A DNA stretch of 64,000 bases from Xenoacremonium recifei. Lineage: Eukaryota; Ascomycota; Sordariomycetes; Hypocreales; Nectriaceae. The notes below the pieces were generated by a model. It searched no databases. It was not told the origin of the DNA and was given only the letters and a program-made list of their open reading frames with translations. The position numbers and the translations under genes are program-made. Below are positions 53,773-64,000 of this stretch, in pieces. The number at the start of each line of letters is the position of its first letter. Position 1 is the first letter of the stretch. The DNA is taken from NCBI GenBank assembly GCA_012184525.1, contig WOFQ01000009.1:434001-498000 (forward strand), written 5' to 3'.

Positions 53773-56700
53773 TCACGCCGAGCCGTTCGTCTTGCTAAGC
53801 GAGCGGGAGCGTGTGGCGGTGGCCTCGTCCATGAGGCTGGCGAGCTCCTCCTGGGCGGTCTTCAGCGTGGAGTCGAGCCACTGGGCGAGGCGGTGCTTCT
53901 CGATGTACTGGTGCAGGATCTTGTCCTCGTACTTCATGGCGTCGATGAGTTTGTGCGTGAAGGAGGCGTCGAAGTCGCGGAAGCGGCGGTCGAGGTGGTC
54001 GACGAAGGCGCCGAGGGCTTCTTGTGGTGCTAGGGGGCGGAAAGGCTCCTGCTGGTTCTCTGTTGATGTGTTAGTGGTGTTTGATGGGTGGTGTTTTGGG
54101 GTAGGGAACTTACGGAAGCGGATACAGTCAGCGAGCATGGCAAAGAGTTCCGTCTCAGATAGCCGCTCGGTGACTTCAAAGTCGTCCTTCAACTGGGTGT
54201 CGTTGATCTTGGCCCAGTCGTCCCGGACGAATAGTCTCCTCCAGATCAGCCGCTTGGCCTCCTTGAGCTCATCGCTGTGGCAGCTGCTCTCGGCCACCTT
54301 AAGGGCCAGCCAGAACGGGTGCGCAGTGAGATCCCTAGTCTCCGGCTTCAGTGACACCAGCGTTAGCAGGTCGATGAGCGTCATAGCATCGAGGGCCTCG
54401 TGCTGGAGAAGACGCTTCAGGCCGTCTTCGAAGAGGTTGTGAAGCGCCTTCTGGCGGCGAGGAATGTTCATGCTATGCGCCTCCATAGCGAAGTTGAGGG
54501 CCGCAGCTTCGTCCACAGCGTCGTATGTGCTGGGAACGATGAGCTCGTAAAGTTGGTCCTGGATCCGAATGGCAATGAGCTCTCGGTCTACTCTCTTGAG
54601 ATTCTCGTCGTTGCGGATGTCGTCAGCTTTGATTTTGAGAGTACCCATACTAGTTGATTGCTCCTCCGCCTGAGCCAAGAGAGCCAGCTTGCCAAGACTA
54701 AGCTCGATCTTCTTGTTCCAGACTTGCTGCTCCTTGTTGAGCGCAAGATCGACGAGAGTTTCCGCGCTATGGCCAACGTCGTCTTCTTGCTCGACATCGT
54801 TGATCCAAGATATCTTTGCCAGCTCAGGTTTGCTCCGAAGGTATTGGGTCTTGAATCCATATTTGTCCAGGTCGAACGTTAGCACAGCTTCGACACCATG
54901 CCTTTCGAGGAGGTTGTTGTATACGGGGAATGCAAACGCCTGTCCGTAATCGCCGAAGCTCGTCTCTAACTTGGCCTTTTTGATGCTGCGCTCTTTCTTA
55001 AACTGCTGAGCCTCAACGAGAGACAAATCAGGGTCTGCGAGCTGACCTTCCAGGTCTTCGATATGATAGAGAAGTATGCCAGCTAGACCATCGAGCGACT
55101 CGTGTTTCTCGGCAATGTGCGCTGCCTCCTCCCACTTTCCAGCACGTCCAAGAACTATGGGCTTTTCAAAGCGGTCCTTTTCATATGTCTTGATGAAATC
55201 TGCGGCGAGGCCTTTGTGCTCAGGGATAGTGGCGTTATATCGAGCACACTCCAAAATGACAGTGAGCATCCCATCAGTAAGAAGCGGTAGGTCGTCGAAT
55301 ATCTTCATGATGATCTCGGAGTTTGGGTTACCCGGCGCGTTGAGGTCGATGTCTGATCCGACGTACTTCTTAACCCATTGATCACACAAGTCGACCAATC
55401 GCTTCACGTTGTTCGCAATGTAAGGAACGCTCGTCCAAGGCTGCGGGATGCCCTCGTATCCGTCGATCAAAATGCCCATGCGTAGGTCTTCCTGGCCTAG
55501 CCCGTAGAAATCCAAGTTGTTCTTGCGGAAGTCCAGCGCTCCGACTTCTGCATCAATGTTAATCTGCATAGCCTCATGAAGCATGACTGTGACTTTGACG
55601 TCGTCGATGATGTGCTCCTTGTACAGCACCTTGATGACCTCGTATGCCCATGCCACGAAAACCTCGAGTCGGAACACATCGTTGATGAACCAGTGTCGCA
55701 CTCTGTCGACCTCTCCAATCTTGGCCTTGGGGTTGCTCTTCTGGTCCTGGTGGATGAACTCAACAATGTTTCCGATCAAGCTCTTCTTGTCAGTCGCAGG
55801 ACGAGCCAGCGTGAAGGCCTCGTGTCGCTTCCAAAGCATAGTCGCAACATGCATCTTCTCGGCGTTGTAGAGCAAGCTCCAACGAGTCCTCCGATCCAGA
55901 GCAACACCTGTGATCCTCAAATGCGACATTAGCCTCTCCAAGGCCTTGGAGCGAGCGCGAAGATTGTCCTCCAGTGAAACGGGTAGTGTCGACATGTAGG
56001 GGCTGGAAGAGCTCAGAATCTCCTGGCTGACCTCCAAGGCTGCTTGTCCGATCTCCTCGTTGGAGAACTGAATCTCTCGTCGGCCGTCGAAGATGAGGGG
56101 GTTGTCCTGCTTCACGCCAAAGTAAACGGCCTGCTCCAGCTTGCTCTTCGCGGAGACCTTCGGGGGCGAGTCGCTAGCAAACTTGTCCACGTCGGTCGTC
56201 ACAATGCGCACCACACCAGCTCCCCGTACTATCAGGATAGCAGCCGGGTTCTTGGTTTTGTGTCGCTGCAGTCGGTGCTCATCGTAGGCGTTGGCCGCAG
56301 GCGCCTCCTCAAATCCAGAACCAATGATCTCGTGTACATTGTCCTCCCTGAAGTCCACTACATCTTCGAATGAGGGTGGCAGGACGTGCGCATCCGTCTG
56401 AAGCTGTGAGTCTGGTGACTCGGGAAGTTCGGCGATCGAGGCAATGACAGCGGCACGGTCAAAGATGATAAATGCGACAAGGGCAGGTCGGGGTAGGTAC
56501 AGTCGGGGTCGAGGCGAAAGCGAGTCGTCTGAAAATGCGATCGGGGACGAGTAAGAGGTAATGGGTCGGATCATACCGACGCGGCATGCTTGCTTCTCTA
56601 GGATGACTTCGACGAGCGCATAGCGCGACACACTTCTATGTGTAAGACTGACAAGGAGCAATAGGTGTTGTACTTCAGAACTGTCAGTAGCCATGGCTTC

Positions 56701-58038
56701 GCTTAGCCTGCTCAACTGCAGGTATTTCGACTCAAGGCCTTTGGGGACGAAAGTGAAGTCGACAGCCTCGAACGACTCGGCGGGGAATTCTTCAGAAGCC
56801 GGGTCAGCCTGCTGGAGAGCCGAGACAATGTCATCTTTAACGTCAGCCTCGCCGAGAGCATCGTTATGGCCCCCGCGATGAACCCTCCAAGCCTGTAGAC
56901 GGCCCTTGCAGGTAAGAGCAACAACGTTGCGTTCGCCCACGCGACCAGATCGGTCAGCGCGTACAGCGGCGATGTCGCCTCGTAGGGATAGGTGTGAAAA
57001 GGCATGACGAATGCTGCCGAATATACCGCTACTCGATGCCGATAGGGTGTTGCGCAGGAACTGGACGGAGATAGCTGGCCGTCCGTGGCCATCGCGAACG
57101 CTCATGTAGGCGAGGCGACCCGAGTTAAAGGTCAAAACGAAGCCCGCCGACTCGGCATTGGTGATGGCGACGACCTTTTCTCCCGACGACATGCCTGCGA
57201 TCTGGTGTTCAACACCTGAACGATCCTTTCGAATAAAGTCGAAGGTCGCTGCGCTCGAGATGGATTCCCAGTATACAACCTTGCCGGTGCCCGCCATGAC
57301 AACGACGAGGCCAGGCTCGGTAGACGACGCGGGGGGCGAGACGAAGCATCCTACGGGTAAGGGATCATTCGATCTGAAAGCCGAGGGTAGAGTGAAGGTG
57401 AATGTTTCGGGGGATTGTGAGGTCGAATTGTAGGGCCAGACGATGGCATGTGTGGCGGTCAGGTTCAAGGCATATCCGAAGCTAGAGAAAACATCTGCGC
57501 TTTGGTTTCCTAGACACAGGGACGGTGAGCAGCAACGACGCGCAGAAAATAGACGACGACCTACCTGACCAGTCTGATCGGATCCTGTCTGGGAGGGCTG
57601 GCAGCTTGCTGACGGTGTAGGCATTGGTGCTCATCTAGAGGCGGGCATCGACGGTTAGCTCCATCACAAAACAACAAGCAGGGCGGGCTCCCATACCAAA
57701 ACAACACTGCCATCGCCCTTGTTGGCGGCTCGATCGCCATGCTTGGGCTTCTTGCCGCGGACATTCAATTCCTTGCGCGGCGTGGGATTGTGGGCAAGGC
57801 TCTCGCGGCGGTCGGGCTTCACGGGGGCGGGCGGCAGCGTCGCGACCTTGTCGGTGCGCACCTCGATCATCTCGTGCTGGGCGGGATCCGGATTCACAAA
57901 GGTCTGCTCGGTGAGCGGCAGGCGCTGGCGCTTGGCCTTGGGCTGCTGGGCGATGTTCTCCTGGCTCAGCGGGCGCTGGCGGCGGCGGGAGCGCGTGGCC
58001 GTCGCCGGGCCACCGTCGGCGACGGAGGGGGAAAACAT
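53773..58038 (-). CDS. Nucleoporin Nup133 (1364 aa)
   Basis: Four exons: 58038-57697, 57634-57565, 57509-54114 and 54059-53773. Intron 3 (54060-54113) is 54 nt and stop-free, so a naive frame runs through it. The first exon is a basic, disordered extension (RSRRRQRPLSQENIAQQPKA, KRQRLPLTEQTFVNPD). The next exons give MSTNAYTVSKLPALPDRIRS and DWSGNQSADVFSSFGYALNL, the start of the beta-propeller typical of the Nup133/Nup155-like N-terminal family. The propeller includes FGYALNLTATHAIVWPYN. The C-terminal alpha-solenoid contains the Nup133 signature region (WFINDVFRLEVFVAWAYEVI, GLGQEDLRMGILIDGYEG). Family knowledge: part of the Y-complex scaffold (Nup84/Nup107) of the nuclear pore. Length is right for the family. 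An ALPS-like amphipathic loop is likely but was not verified. Confidence 0.9.
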
Positions 58039-59102
58039 GTTGGTGATGAGGCTATCGTCGTGGCTCGCGTAGAGAGTCAGAGTCAGGCAGGCGTCGTCGA
58101 AAGTCGTCGGCAGCTACCTCGTCGTCGTCAACGCTCACAGGCGGCGCGGCATGTTCGACGGCTTCGATGATGGCCGATGAATGGTTCGAGATGATGCGTG
58201 CAAAAGGTGCGTGCAAGGTGCAAGCCCGGTCAGGTCGAAATGGAAATGGAATGCAGCAGAGCGAGTGACGAAGCATGCAGCCATTGGCGAAAAACAAACC
58301 CAGATGGAGTCCCTGCCTGGGATGGTTAGGCAAGGTGACAGCTGTACGGTCGCTGAAGCAGCCAGAGCTACAGGGGTCGGTCCGGCGCGCTGATTGGTCG
58401 CCTGGAGGGATTCCAGGCAGGTTGCGCTGGGAGAGAAAAAATCCAGCCCTGGAGCTGCCCCACACTCTGTCCCGGTTGGGCGAGCCGCCGCCGCGGTACG
58501 TACCGTGCGCCTCGAAAATCAGGGGATCGCCACGCTTTCTTTGCACTCGACCGCCTCACTGAGTTGAGCCTCTGTGCAGGTGACCTTGAAGGCATCAATC
58601 TAAGCATGGAGTAGTGACTTTCAGGGTATGCTTGACATTCTGCAATAACAACCGACCTTGCTACTTCGGCATTAATCAATTAATTGAATGGATAGAAAAC
58701 TGTGGCTTTGTATTCCCCATCTGTCTTCCCAGCTGCGATGTTTTGTTTCTATTGGCACCACATCGTTTACATCACTGGACCTCCATCCAACCAGCTCTCG
58801 CGCCGTTTCTTCGGGATCCTCTCAACGACATCCCTAACCTCGGAGACTTGAGACTTTTCCAGCTTCACACCACCGCCCACATTAGCTATTCGGTTCCAAT
58901 TCGCTTCGAACGATACAGCACGTTTCAGTCCCAATTGACACAAATTTAATTTGCTCAGCCGCTTTCAGATTTCAATCCGGGGCTTCAACGGTCAGCAGCC
59001 AACCGCCTGGCCGACACGACGCCGGTTCGCCGACGTCAGCTACCCTACACAACCATCCTCAAAAAGTCCACCATCTATCACAACCATGGTCAATCCTCCC
59101 CG
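58039..59102. promoter_or_regulatory. Divergent promoter region of NUP133 and AFG1
   Basis: About 1.06 kb between divergent starts with no recognised exon. The AFG1 leader has a short upstream ORF ending on its start codon. Confidence 0.45.
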
Positions 59103-59106
59103 ATGA
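59086..59106 (+). promoter_or_regulatory. Upstream ORF (6 codons) whose stop overlaps the AFG1 start
   Basis: An ATG at 59086 in good context (caaccatgg) encodes MVNPPR and stops at TGA 59104-59106. The main ATG is 59103-59105, so the two share ATGA. The upstream ATG context is at least as good as the main one (cccgatga), so reinitiation or leaky scanning must be assumed, or an unseen intron alters the leader. Confidence 0.45.
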
Positions 59107-61034
59107 CCCTACCAAGGACTTTACGGCGCTTCTCAACAGCCGTGACAATCACTGATCCTCTGGTCAAGTACCAAACTGCCATAGCGTCGGGTCTCTACGC
59201 CCCGGACCCGGCTCAGCATCGCCTTGCTCGGCACTTACAGAAGATATACTCGCGCATCAAGGACTACGCGCCGCGGGAGGAATACAGCCAGAGATTGCGC
59301 CAAGTGGCCCAGCTCACAGACACAACCCCAGAAGAGGAGGAGAAATATGGCAACATCTTGGCATATCGACACCATGCCATCTGGCGAAATCCCCTCTTCA
59401 AACATCTCCTCACCAGCCCGGAGGGGAGGGATAGTCTGGCGCTGACCCGGGTCCTCTCCAATTATGAAACGGCCATCGAGATAAACTCTCCGAAAGGACT
59501 GTTTCTCTCAGGAGAAGTTGGGACTGGAAAGTCAATGCTCCTGGATCTCCTCGCCGACGGCCTCCCGACAGACAAGAAGCGAAGATGGCACTTCAACACA
59601 TTCATGCTCTATACGTTTTCGCAACTCGAGCAACACCGGAAATCACACTCCAGGGCTCATAACGAATCCGAGTACTCCCTCCTCTGGATGGCAAAGAAAC
59701 TCGTCGAAGAATCCCCAATCCTCTTCCTCGACGAGTTCCAATTGCCAGACCGAGCAGCTAGCAAACTTCTCAGCCACCTCTTCATCGCCTTCTTCCAGCT
59801 TGGCGGCGTGCTAATTGCATCATCGAACCGCATGCCAGAAGAACTCCAGAAGGCTACAGGCGTCGATTACACCCCTGCTCCTTCTAAGGGACTTATCCGC
59901 AAGATTTTTGGACGCACGTCACGAGGAGAGCTTTACGGGTCCTCAAGCGACTTCTCTAACTTTCTCGAGGTCTTGAAAGCGAGATGCGACTTTTGGCAGA
60001 TGGAGGGCGCTAGGGATTGGCGGCGAAAGGAGGAGGCAGAGAGTCCCGAGACGGAGGCCGATGCGGTCGTCGTTGGCGGTGGAAGTCTTGGTTCCAGTGC
60101 GGTAGTCGCTGAGACGAAGTCGGAGCGTCGAAAGAGACCGCACAGCTACTATCTCTCAACTACGGAAGAGGAATCGGAATGGACGCGGCGTGTTCAAAAC
60201 GCAATCTCCTGGGATGGAAACCATCCTCCACCATGGGGCCCTTCATCGCTTGTCGTGTACGGGCGTCAAGTTCACACCCCTCAACACTACAACGGCTTCG
60301 TGCTCTGGAAGTTTGACGACTTGGTTGAATCTTTTGGACCCGCGGACTACATAACCATGGCGTCAACATACCACACTTTCATCGTCGACCACGTTCCTAT
60401 CCTAACAGTGGCAAAGAAGAATGAAGCCCGGCGTTTCATCACCCTCCTTGACGCCCTTTACGAAGCACGCTGCAAGCTCATCCTCCGGGCCCAGAACCCC
60501 CCCGACACACTCTTCTTCCCGGAGAAGCGCTCTTCTCGAGCTAAACGTGATGACGGAACCGATGACCCCGACGACGGCATCTACTCCGAGACCATCGCCG
60601 AAGTCTACCAAGACCAGATGTCACCCTTCCGTCCCAACGTATCCTACTACGACACCAAATCCACCACATCCAAATACGACCCCGACCAAGACTCCGACTT
60701 CGGCCTGCAGCAGAAGCAGCCCCTGAACTTCGGCAATACGGGTGCCTTCACAGGCGAGGACGAGCGCTTTGCATACAAGCGGGCCATCTCGCGGCTGTGG
60801 GAGCTGTGCAGCGCACAGTGGCATGCGCGGACGGGCGACTGGTGGCAGCCGTTGCCCGCGGAGGCACGCCATTGGGAGGGAGGGGAGGTGTCGAAGAGGT
60901 TGGATGGGAGGATGAAAATGTACAAGGCAGAAGGGGGTGAGGGCATGGGGGAGAGTGTTGATATTGAGGAGGTTGCTGGACTGTCGAAGTGGCGGGTTGA
61001 GCATTTGCATAAGGAGAGCGAGAAGGGAAACTGA
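59103..61034 (+). CDS. AFG1: AFG1/LACE1-type mitochondrial AAA ATPase (643 aa)
   Basis: One exon. The N-terminus is basic and hydroxylated (MTLPRTLRRFSTAVTITDP), a good mitochondrial presequence. The ATPase core has Walker A GEVGTGKS (137-144) and Walker B ILFLDE (206-211), followed by sensor-like GGVLIASSNRMPEELQKA. The insert after the core (residues about 305-345) is Glu/Ser-rich and disordered. The C-terminal third holds AITMAST-like ADYITMASTYHTFIVDHVPI and RRFITLLDALYEARCKLI. This is the AFG1-like ATPase family (Pfam). Family knowledge: an inner-membrane-associated AAA protein implicated in turnover of complex IV subunits and protein quality control. It is longer than yeast Afg1 owing to the insert and tail. 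The start is discussed with the upstream ORF. Confidence 0.92.
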   Translation: MTLPRTLRRFSTAVTITDPLVKYQTAIASGLYAPDPAQHRLARHLQKIYSRIKDYAPREEYSQRLRQVAQLTDTTPEEEEKYGNILAYRHHAIWRNPLFKHLLTSPEGRDSLALTRVLSNYETAIEINSPKGLFLSGEVGTGKSMLLDLLADGLPTDKKRRWHFNTFMLYTFSQLEQHRKSHSRAHNESEYSLLWMAKKLVEESPILFLDEFQLPDRAASKLLSHLFIAFFQLGGVLIASSNRMPEELQKATGVDYTPAPSKGLIRKIFGRTSRGELYGSSSDFSNFLEVLKARCDFWQMEGARDWRRKEEAESPETEADAVVVGGGSLGSSAVVAETKSERRKRPHSYYLSTTEEESEWTRRVQNAISWDGNHPPPWGPSSLVVYGRQVHTPQHYNGFVLWKFDDLVESFGPADYITMASTYHTFIVDHVPILTVAKKNEARRFITLLDALYEARCKLILRAQNPPDTLFFPEKRSSRAKRDDGTDDPDDGIYSETIAEVYQDQMSPFRPNVSYYDTKSTTSKYDPDQDSDFGLQQKQPLNFGNTGAFTGEDERFAYKRAISRLWELCSAQWHARTGDWWQPLPAEARHWEGGEVSKRLDGRMKMYKAEGGEGMGESVDIEEVAGLSKWRVEHLHKESEKGN

Positions 61035-61082
61035 TGATTGCCCACAAGTTGGACAACTGGAAAAAGTTGGATAGAATTGGCA

Positions 61083-61088
61083 AATAAA
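61083..61088 (+). terminator. AATAAA-like polyadenylation element after AFG1
   Basis: The hexamer lies about 50 bases after the AFG1 stop, between the convergent AFG1 and TRAPPC2L-like genes (186 nt apart). It fits 3' end formation but is not proof. Confidence 0.35.
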
Positions 61089-61220
61089 TGAAGACATCGT
61101 TGGAGTCTTGAAAAGGAGACCCCCGTGGTTCTGGTGAATATCAAGGGTCTACACCTATGCCCGAACATCAAAGCCTTGGTCTTCCCAACGCCAAACGCCT
61201 CCATGCAATGCACTCCCCCC

Positions 61221-61805
61221 CTAAAAACTCGTCACCCCCGGCGTCCACCCCTCCCCTATCCTCTTCATATCCTCCGCAAACCGCCGACTCGTAATCCTGC
61301 TCCCCCCCACGGCACACTCATCGGGCTCAAAGAACGGATTCTGCAACAACCGCACATACGCACTCTGCATGGCCCGAAACACCGGCTTCAGCTCCGCCTC
61401 CCGCAACCCACTCGCCGTGGCGCGCAGCGCACCACTGCGTCCGCGCATGTCCACCACGCACACCATGCGCACGCCCGTGTTGGTCTCGAAGCCATACGCG
61501 GCGAGGCGGTCGTCCACGGCGTGCAGCAGGCCCACGTCGCCCGAGAGCCCGATGTTGGAGGCGGCGTTGGTTTTGGCGCGCAGGTCGAAGACGTCAATGG
61601 TGGAGGAGAGGAGGAGGGAGAATTGGAGGGGCGTGCGGATGGGCGTGAAGGTGTTGGTGACGGGGTCGTGCGAGGGGAAGATGGAGATGTGTAGCGGGTT
61701 GTTCTGGGCGGGTTAGCGGGGATGGAGAGTTGGGGGAGGGCGGTGGGAGCGTACGTTGCGGCCGATGACGCCTAGGCAGGCGATTGAGGGTATCGCGGTG
61801 GCCAT
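61221..61805 (-). CDS. TRAPP subunit, TRAPPC2L/Tca17-like sedlin-fold protein (177 aa)
   Basis: Two exons, 61805-61755 and 61703-61221, with a 51-nt phase-0 intron (gtacgc...cag). The product starts MATAIPSIACLGVIGRNNNP and continues LHISIFPSHDP, then FSLLLSSTIDVFDLRAK, GLLHAVDDRLAAYGFETNTG and VRMVCVVDMRG. These are the longin/sedlin-fold blocks of the TRAPPC2-like branch. The C-terminal helix (LKPVFRAMQSAYVRLLQNPF) is intact. Family knowledge: TRAPP complexes act as Rab GEFs and tethers in ER-Golgi and Golgi traffic; Tca17 assists TRAPPII assembly. The fold is shared with TRAPPC2/Trs20, so the exact orthology (Tca17 versus Trs20) is not settled here. Convergent with AFG1. Confidence 0.85.
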
Positions 61806-62160
61806 GGGCGTTGGATGTGGTGTGTGTGTCAAGGCGACGTTGTTGGAGTTGACGTTGGAGTGGAGGAGCTGGGGAGCGGGAGCTTAACCAAAAGGTGGAT
61901 GGATGGAGCGAGCTGGGCTGGAGCTGGAGCCCCGCCAAACACCATGCGAATAGCATCCGACTACATAGGTACCGCTCTAATTGAAATTCCATATAAATGA
62001 TTGTGTAAGAAATCAAAGAAATAAATCAAGGTATCTTTTCCCGTGGCCGTTATATCTGACCATTTCGTCCCGTCGCTAATATTCCAATCGTTGCCAAGTA
62101 AGTATACAAGTCGAATCCCCAATCGCTAGATCACGACCCAAGATGTTCATGAGCTCCTCG
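61806..62160. promoter_or_regulatory. Promoter of the TRAPPC2L-like gene and 3' end of MCT1
   Basis: The 355-nt gap holds the promoter of one minus-strand gene and the 3' UTR of the next. An aataaa-like sequence lies near 62020-62027 on the plus strand. No gene was seen. Confidence 0.4.
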
Positions 62161-63505
62161 TCAACAATGATAATACTCATCGTCGCTCTCCATAATGTCC
62201 CGCGTGTCCTCCAGTCCTTTCAGCACCTCCTCCACCTCGCTAGGATCCGTGATAGCCCAGACACCGCCGCCCTTCACCAGATCCTTCCCCCGCATGCCGA
62301 CCTCCTTGCCCACGAGGTTGCGCCCGACCTTTCCCGGCCCGATGCCGACCCATCGCCGAATGCCGTCCTCGTTGTCGAGATACCGGATGCTCGCCCACCA
62401 CCGCACCGTGTCCAAGCAACCCCGCGCCAGAAGGTCCTTGAATTCCTCCTTGCTGCGGAACGGCCGCGCCGACACGTTGCTGATACAGGGGATTAGCCCC
62501 GGAAACGTCACTACATCCTCATTTTCGCGGCCCGGCACCCGGCTCTTTGCGTTGAGCAGCTGCTTCATTACGCCGACGGCGGGCTTCATGACCGGGCTGT
62601 GGAACGGGCTATCGCTCTTGAGCCGCACCGCGCGCGGGTCGTAGCCCAGAAACTGGCGCACGTGAGTCACGAGCTCCCGGATGCGCGCCAGGTTGCCGCT
62701 CAGCACAATCTGGTTCTTGCTGTTGATGTTGGCAATGTACACCTGCTCGATGGGCGGCACCTCGTCCAGGCTCTCGGCCTTGTTGCTGCCGAAACCTACA
62801 AACTCGCGGATGGCGTCGATCAGGCTGGCCATGTGCTCCGGGTGTGAGATGACGGCCACCATGCCGTACTCGCCACCGTATTGTTCAACAGCGCGGCGTG
62901 TCGCCTCAGCCATGGCCTCAGCACGCTTACCCACCATGTGTAGGCTGTCCGGGAATGACATGTAGCCGCCGGCTACGACGGCTGCAAACTCGCCGAGTGA
63001 GTGGCCCAGCGTGACGTCGAAGTGGTCCGTGACCTTGAAGTTGTACTCGCGCTCGAGGATGCGTAGGATGAAGATGGACGTAGCCATGATGGCGGGCTGC
63101 GCGATGGCCGTCTCGTTGAGCTTCCATGAGGGACCGTCCTTGATTATGTCGGAGAGCTTGTAGCCCATGGTGTCGTCAATCTCCTCGAGGAGCTGCGAGG
63201 CCGTGGAGGGGAAGGCCTCGAGCCAGGGCGTGACCATGCCCACCCGCTGGACGCCTTGTCCTGTTATTGCAAGCCGTTAGAACTGGTTTCATTCTTTCGA
63301 GAGGAGGCCGCTACAAACCTGGGAAGAAGAGCGCCGTCCTGGTGCTGCCCTTGGTCGTCGACCACCATTTCCGCGGTTGCGGCGGGGGTTTCGTCTGAGC
63401 CAGCACACCCGAGGAGACCTGTGACAGCTCGAGCAAGCCTGCAGCGCAGGGGCGCCTCAGCAGAGGCGTGGCGCTCGCCAACTGTGCCATGCCTCCCAAT
63501 CCCAT
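62161..63505 (-). CDS. MCT1: Mitochondrial malonyl-CoA:ACP transacylase (428 aa)
   Basis: Two exons, 63505-63319 and 63260-62161, with a 58-nt intron (gtttgt...cag) in the GQGVQRVG motif. The presequence is basic and hydroxylated (MAQLASATPLLRRPCAAGLL); Met at 63490 is an alternative start. The FabD core shows TALFFPGQGVQRVGMV, the nucleophile elbow GHSLGEFAA with Ser150, and SDSPFHSPVMKPA with the catalytic His. Family knowledge: Mct1 loads malonate onto mitochondrial ACP for type II fatty acid synthesis, which supplies octanoate for lipoic acid. The C-terminus is a short acidic tail (DIMESDDEYYHC). All catalytic elements are in place. Confidence 0.93.
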
Positions 63506-64000
63506 TTGCCTATGCCTATGCCTGTGCCTGTGCCTGTGGTGGGCGTCTCTCTCAGCGGCGGAGCTGGGTCATTGTCCGGGGCGCCCGCGGCCGACTCGTA
63601 ACGCTGGGATCAGGCACTGCACTCCAGAGAGCAGAGAAGAACCGGTGAGCGAAAAAGCGCAAAAGGACGAAGATGAAGAGGACGAGTCTGGGCCATTGGA
63701 TGTGGGAAGCAAAAAGCAAGGAGATGGGAGATGGGAAGGTGTGGGAATGGAGAATGGATGGAAGGTGCCCGCCGCGTTTCCGTCGGAGAGTGACGTTAGT
63801 GAGCCCACCGACTCTCTGTCCGGGGTCGACAGGCCACTGAGACATGCCGCAAAGTAACCAAGGCTAACCACTGATCCTCACATGGCAGCGCCCGCGTGAC
63901 CTCCAGAGTCTCTTCGCGCCAGCCAGCCAGCTTCTCCCGGGCCAGGCTCGCCGATCCCCACCGTTGTAGCCGATGTCCCGAGTTGTTACGGCTCGGAGCT
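63506..64000. other. MCT1 upstream region, right edge
   Basis: Hexanucleotide repeats (gcctat/gcctgt) occupy about 63507-63538, just upstream of the MCT1 start on the minus strand. The rest holds unsupported short frames. No gene is recognised to the end of the window. Confidence 0.4.

Overview
The window is nuclear DNA of a filamentous ascomycete. Its genes carry short introns (about 50-170 nt) with fungal splice signals, intergenic DNA is compact, and 5' leaders are CT-rich. Proteins such as a HET-domain protein, a DOMON-cytochrome b561 protein, a Uds1 septation protein and a HulA/Rsp5-type ligase have the form typical of Sordariomycetes, most likely Hypocreales. The genus cannot be fixed from sequence alone. 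All exon structures below were built by hand from splice signals, frame and family resemblance. No rRNA, tRNA, CRISPR array or intact transposon was recognised.

Layout. 0.4-5.4 kb: a small conserved unknown protein, telomere-capping TEN1, a DUF952 protein and a leukotriene-A4-hydrolase-type aminopeptidase. 5.4-12 kb: about 6.6 kb with almost no convincing genes. 12-21 kb: the Uds1 septation gene, a decayed coding remnant, an Mdm1-like PXA-PX sorting nexin and the PC4/Sub1 coactivator. 22-27 kb: an accessory-looking block with an aminoglycoside-phosphotransferase-like kinase, an 81-aa Cys-rich protein and a HET-domain protein. 28-38 kb: two MFS transporters, a membrane J-protein, a DOMON-b561 protein and a second phosphotransferase-like gene. 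38.7-64 kb: mostly housekeeping genes. These are complex I subunit NUKM, Rsp5/HulA, Pab2-type poly(A)-binding protein, a HAPSTR1-like protein, an ISWI remodeller, Nup133, the Afg1 ATPase, a TRAPPC2L/Tca17-like protein and mitochondrial malonyl-CoA:ACP transacylase.

The housekeeping genes fall into shared themes (chromatin, RNA and nuclear pore; mitochondria; membrane traffic) but form no operon-like unit. The features most worth following up are upstream ORFs that end exactly at the main start codon (AFG1, one MFS gene, one APH-like gene), a GC-AG intron in ISWI, stop-free introns of length divisible by three in ISWI and NUP133, the accessory block at 22-27 kb, and a decayed unidentified gene at about 14.8-15.4 kb.
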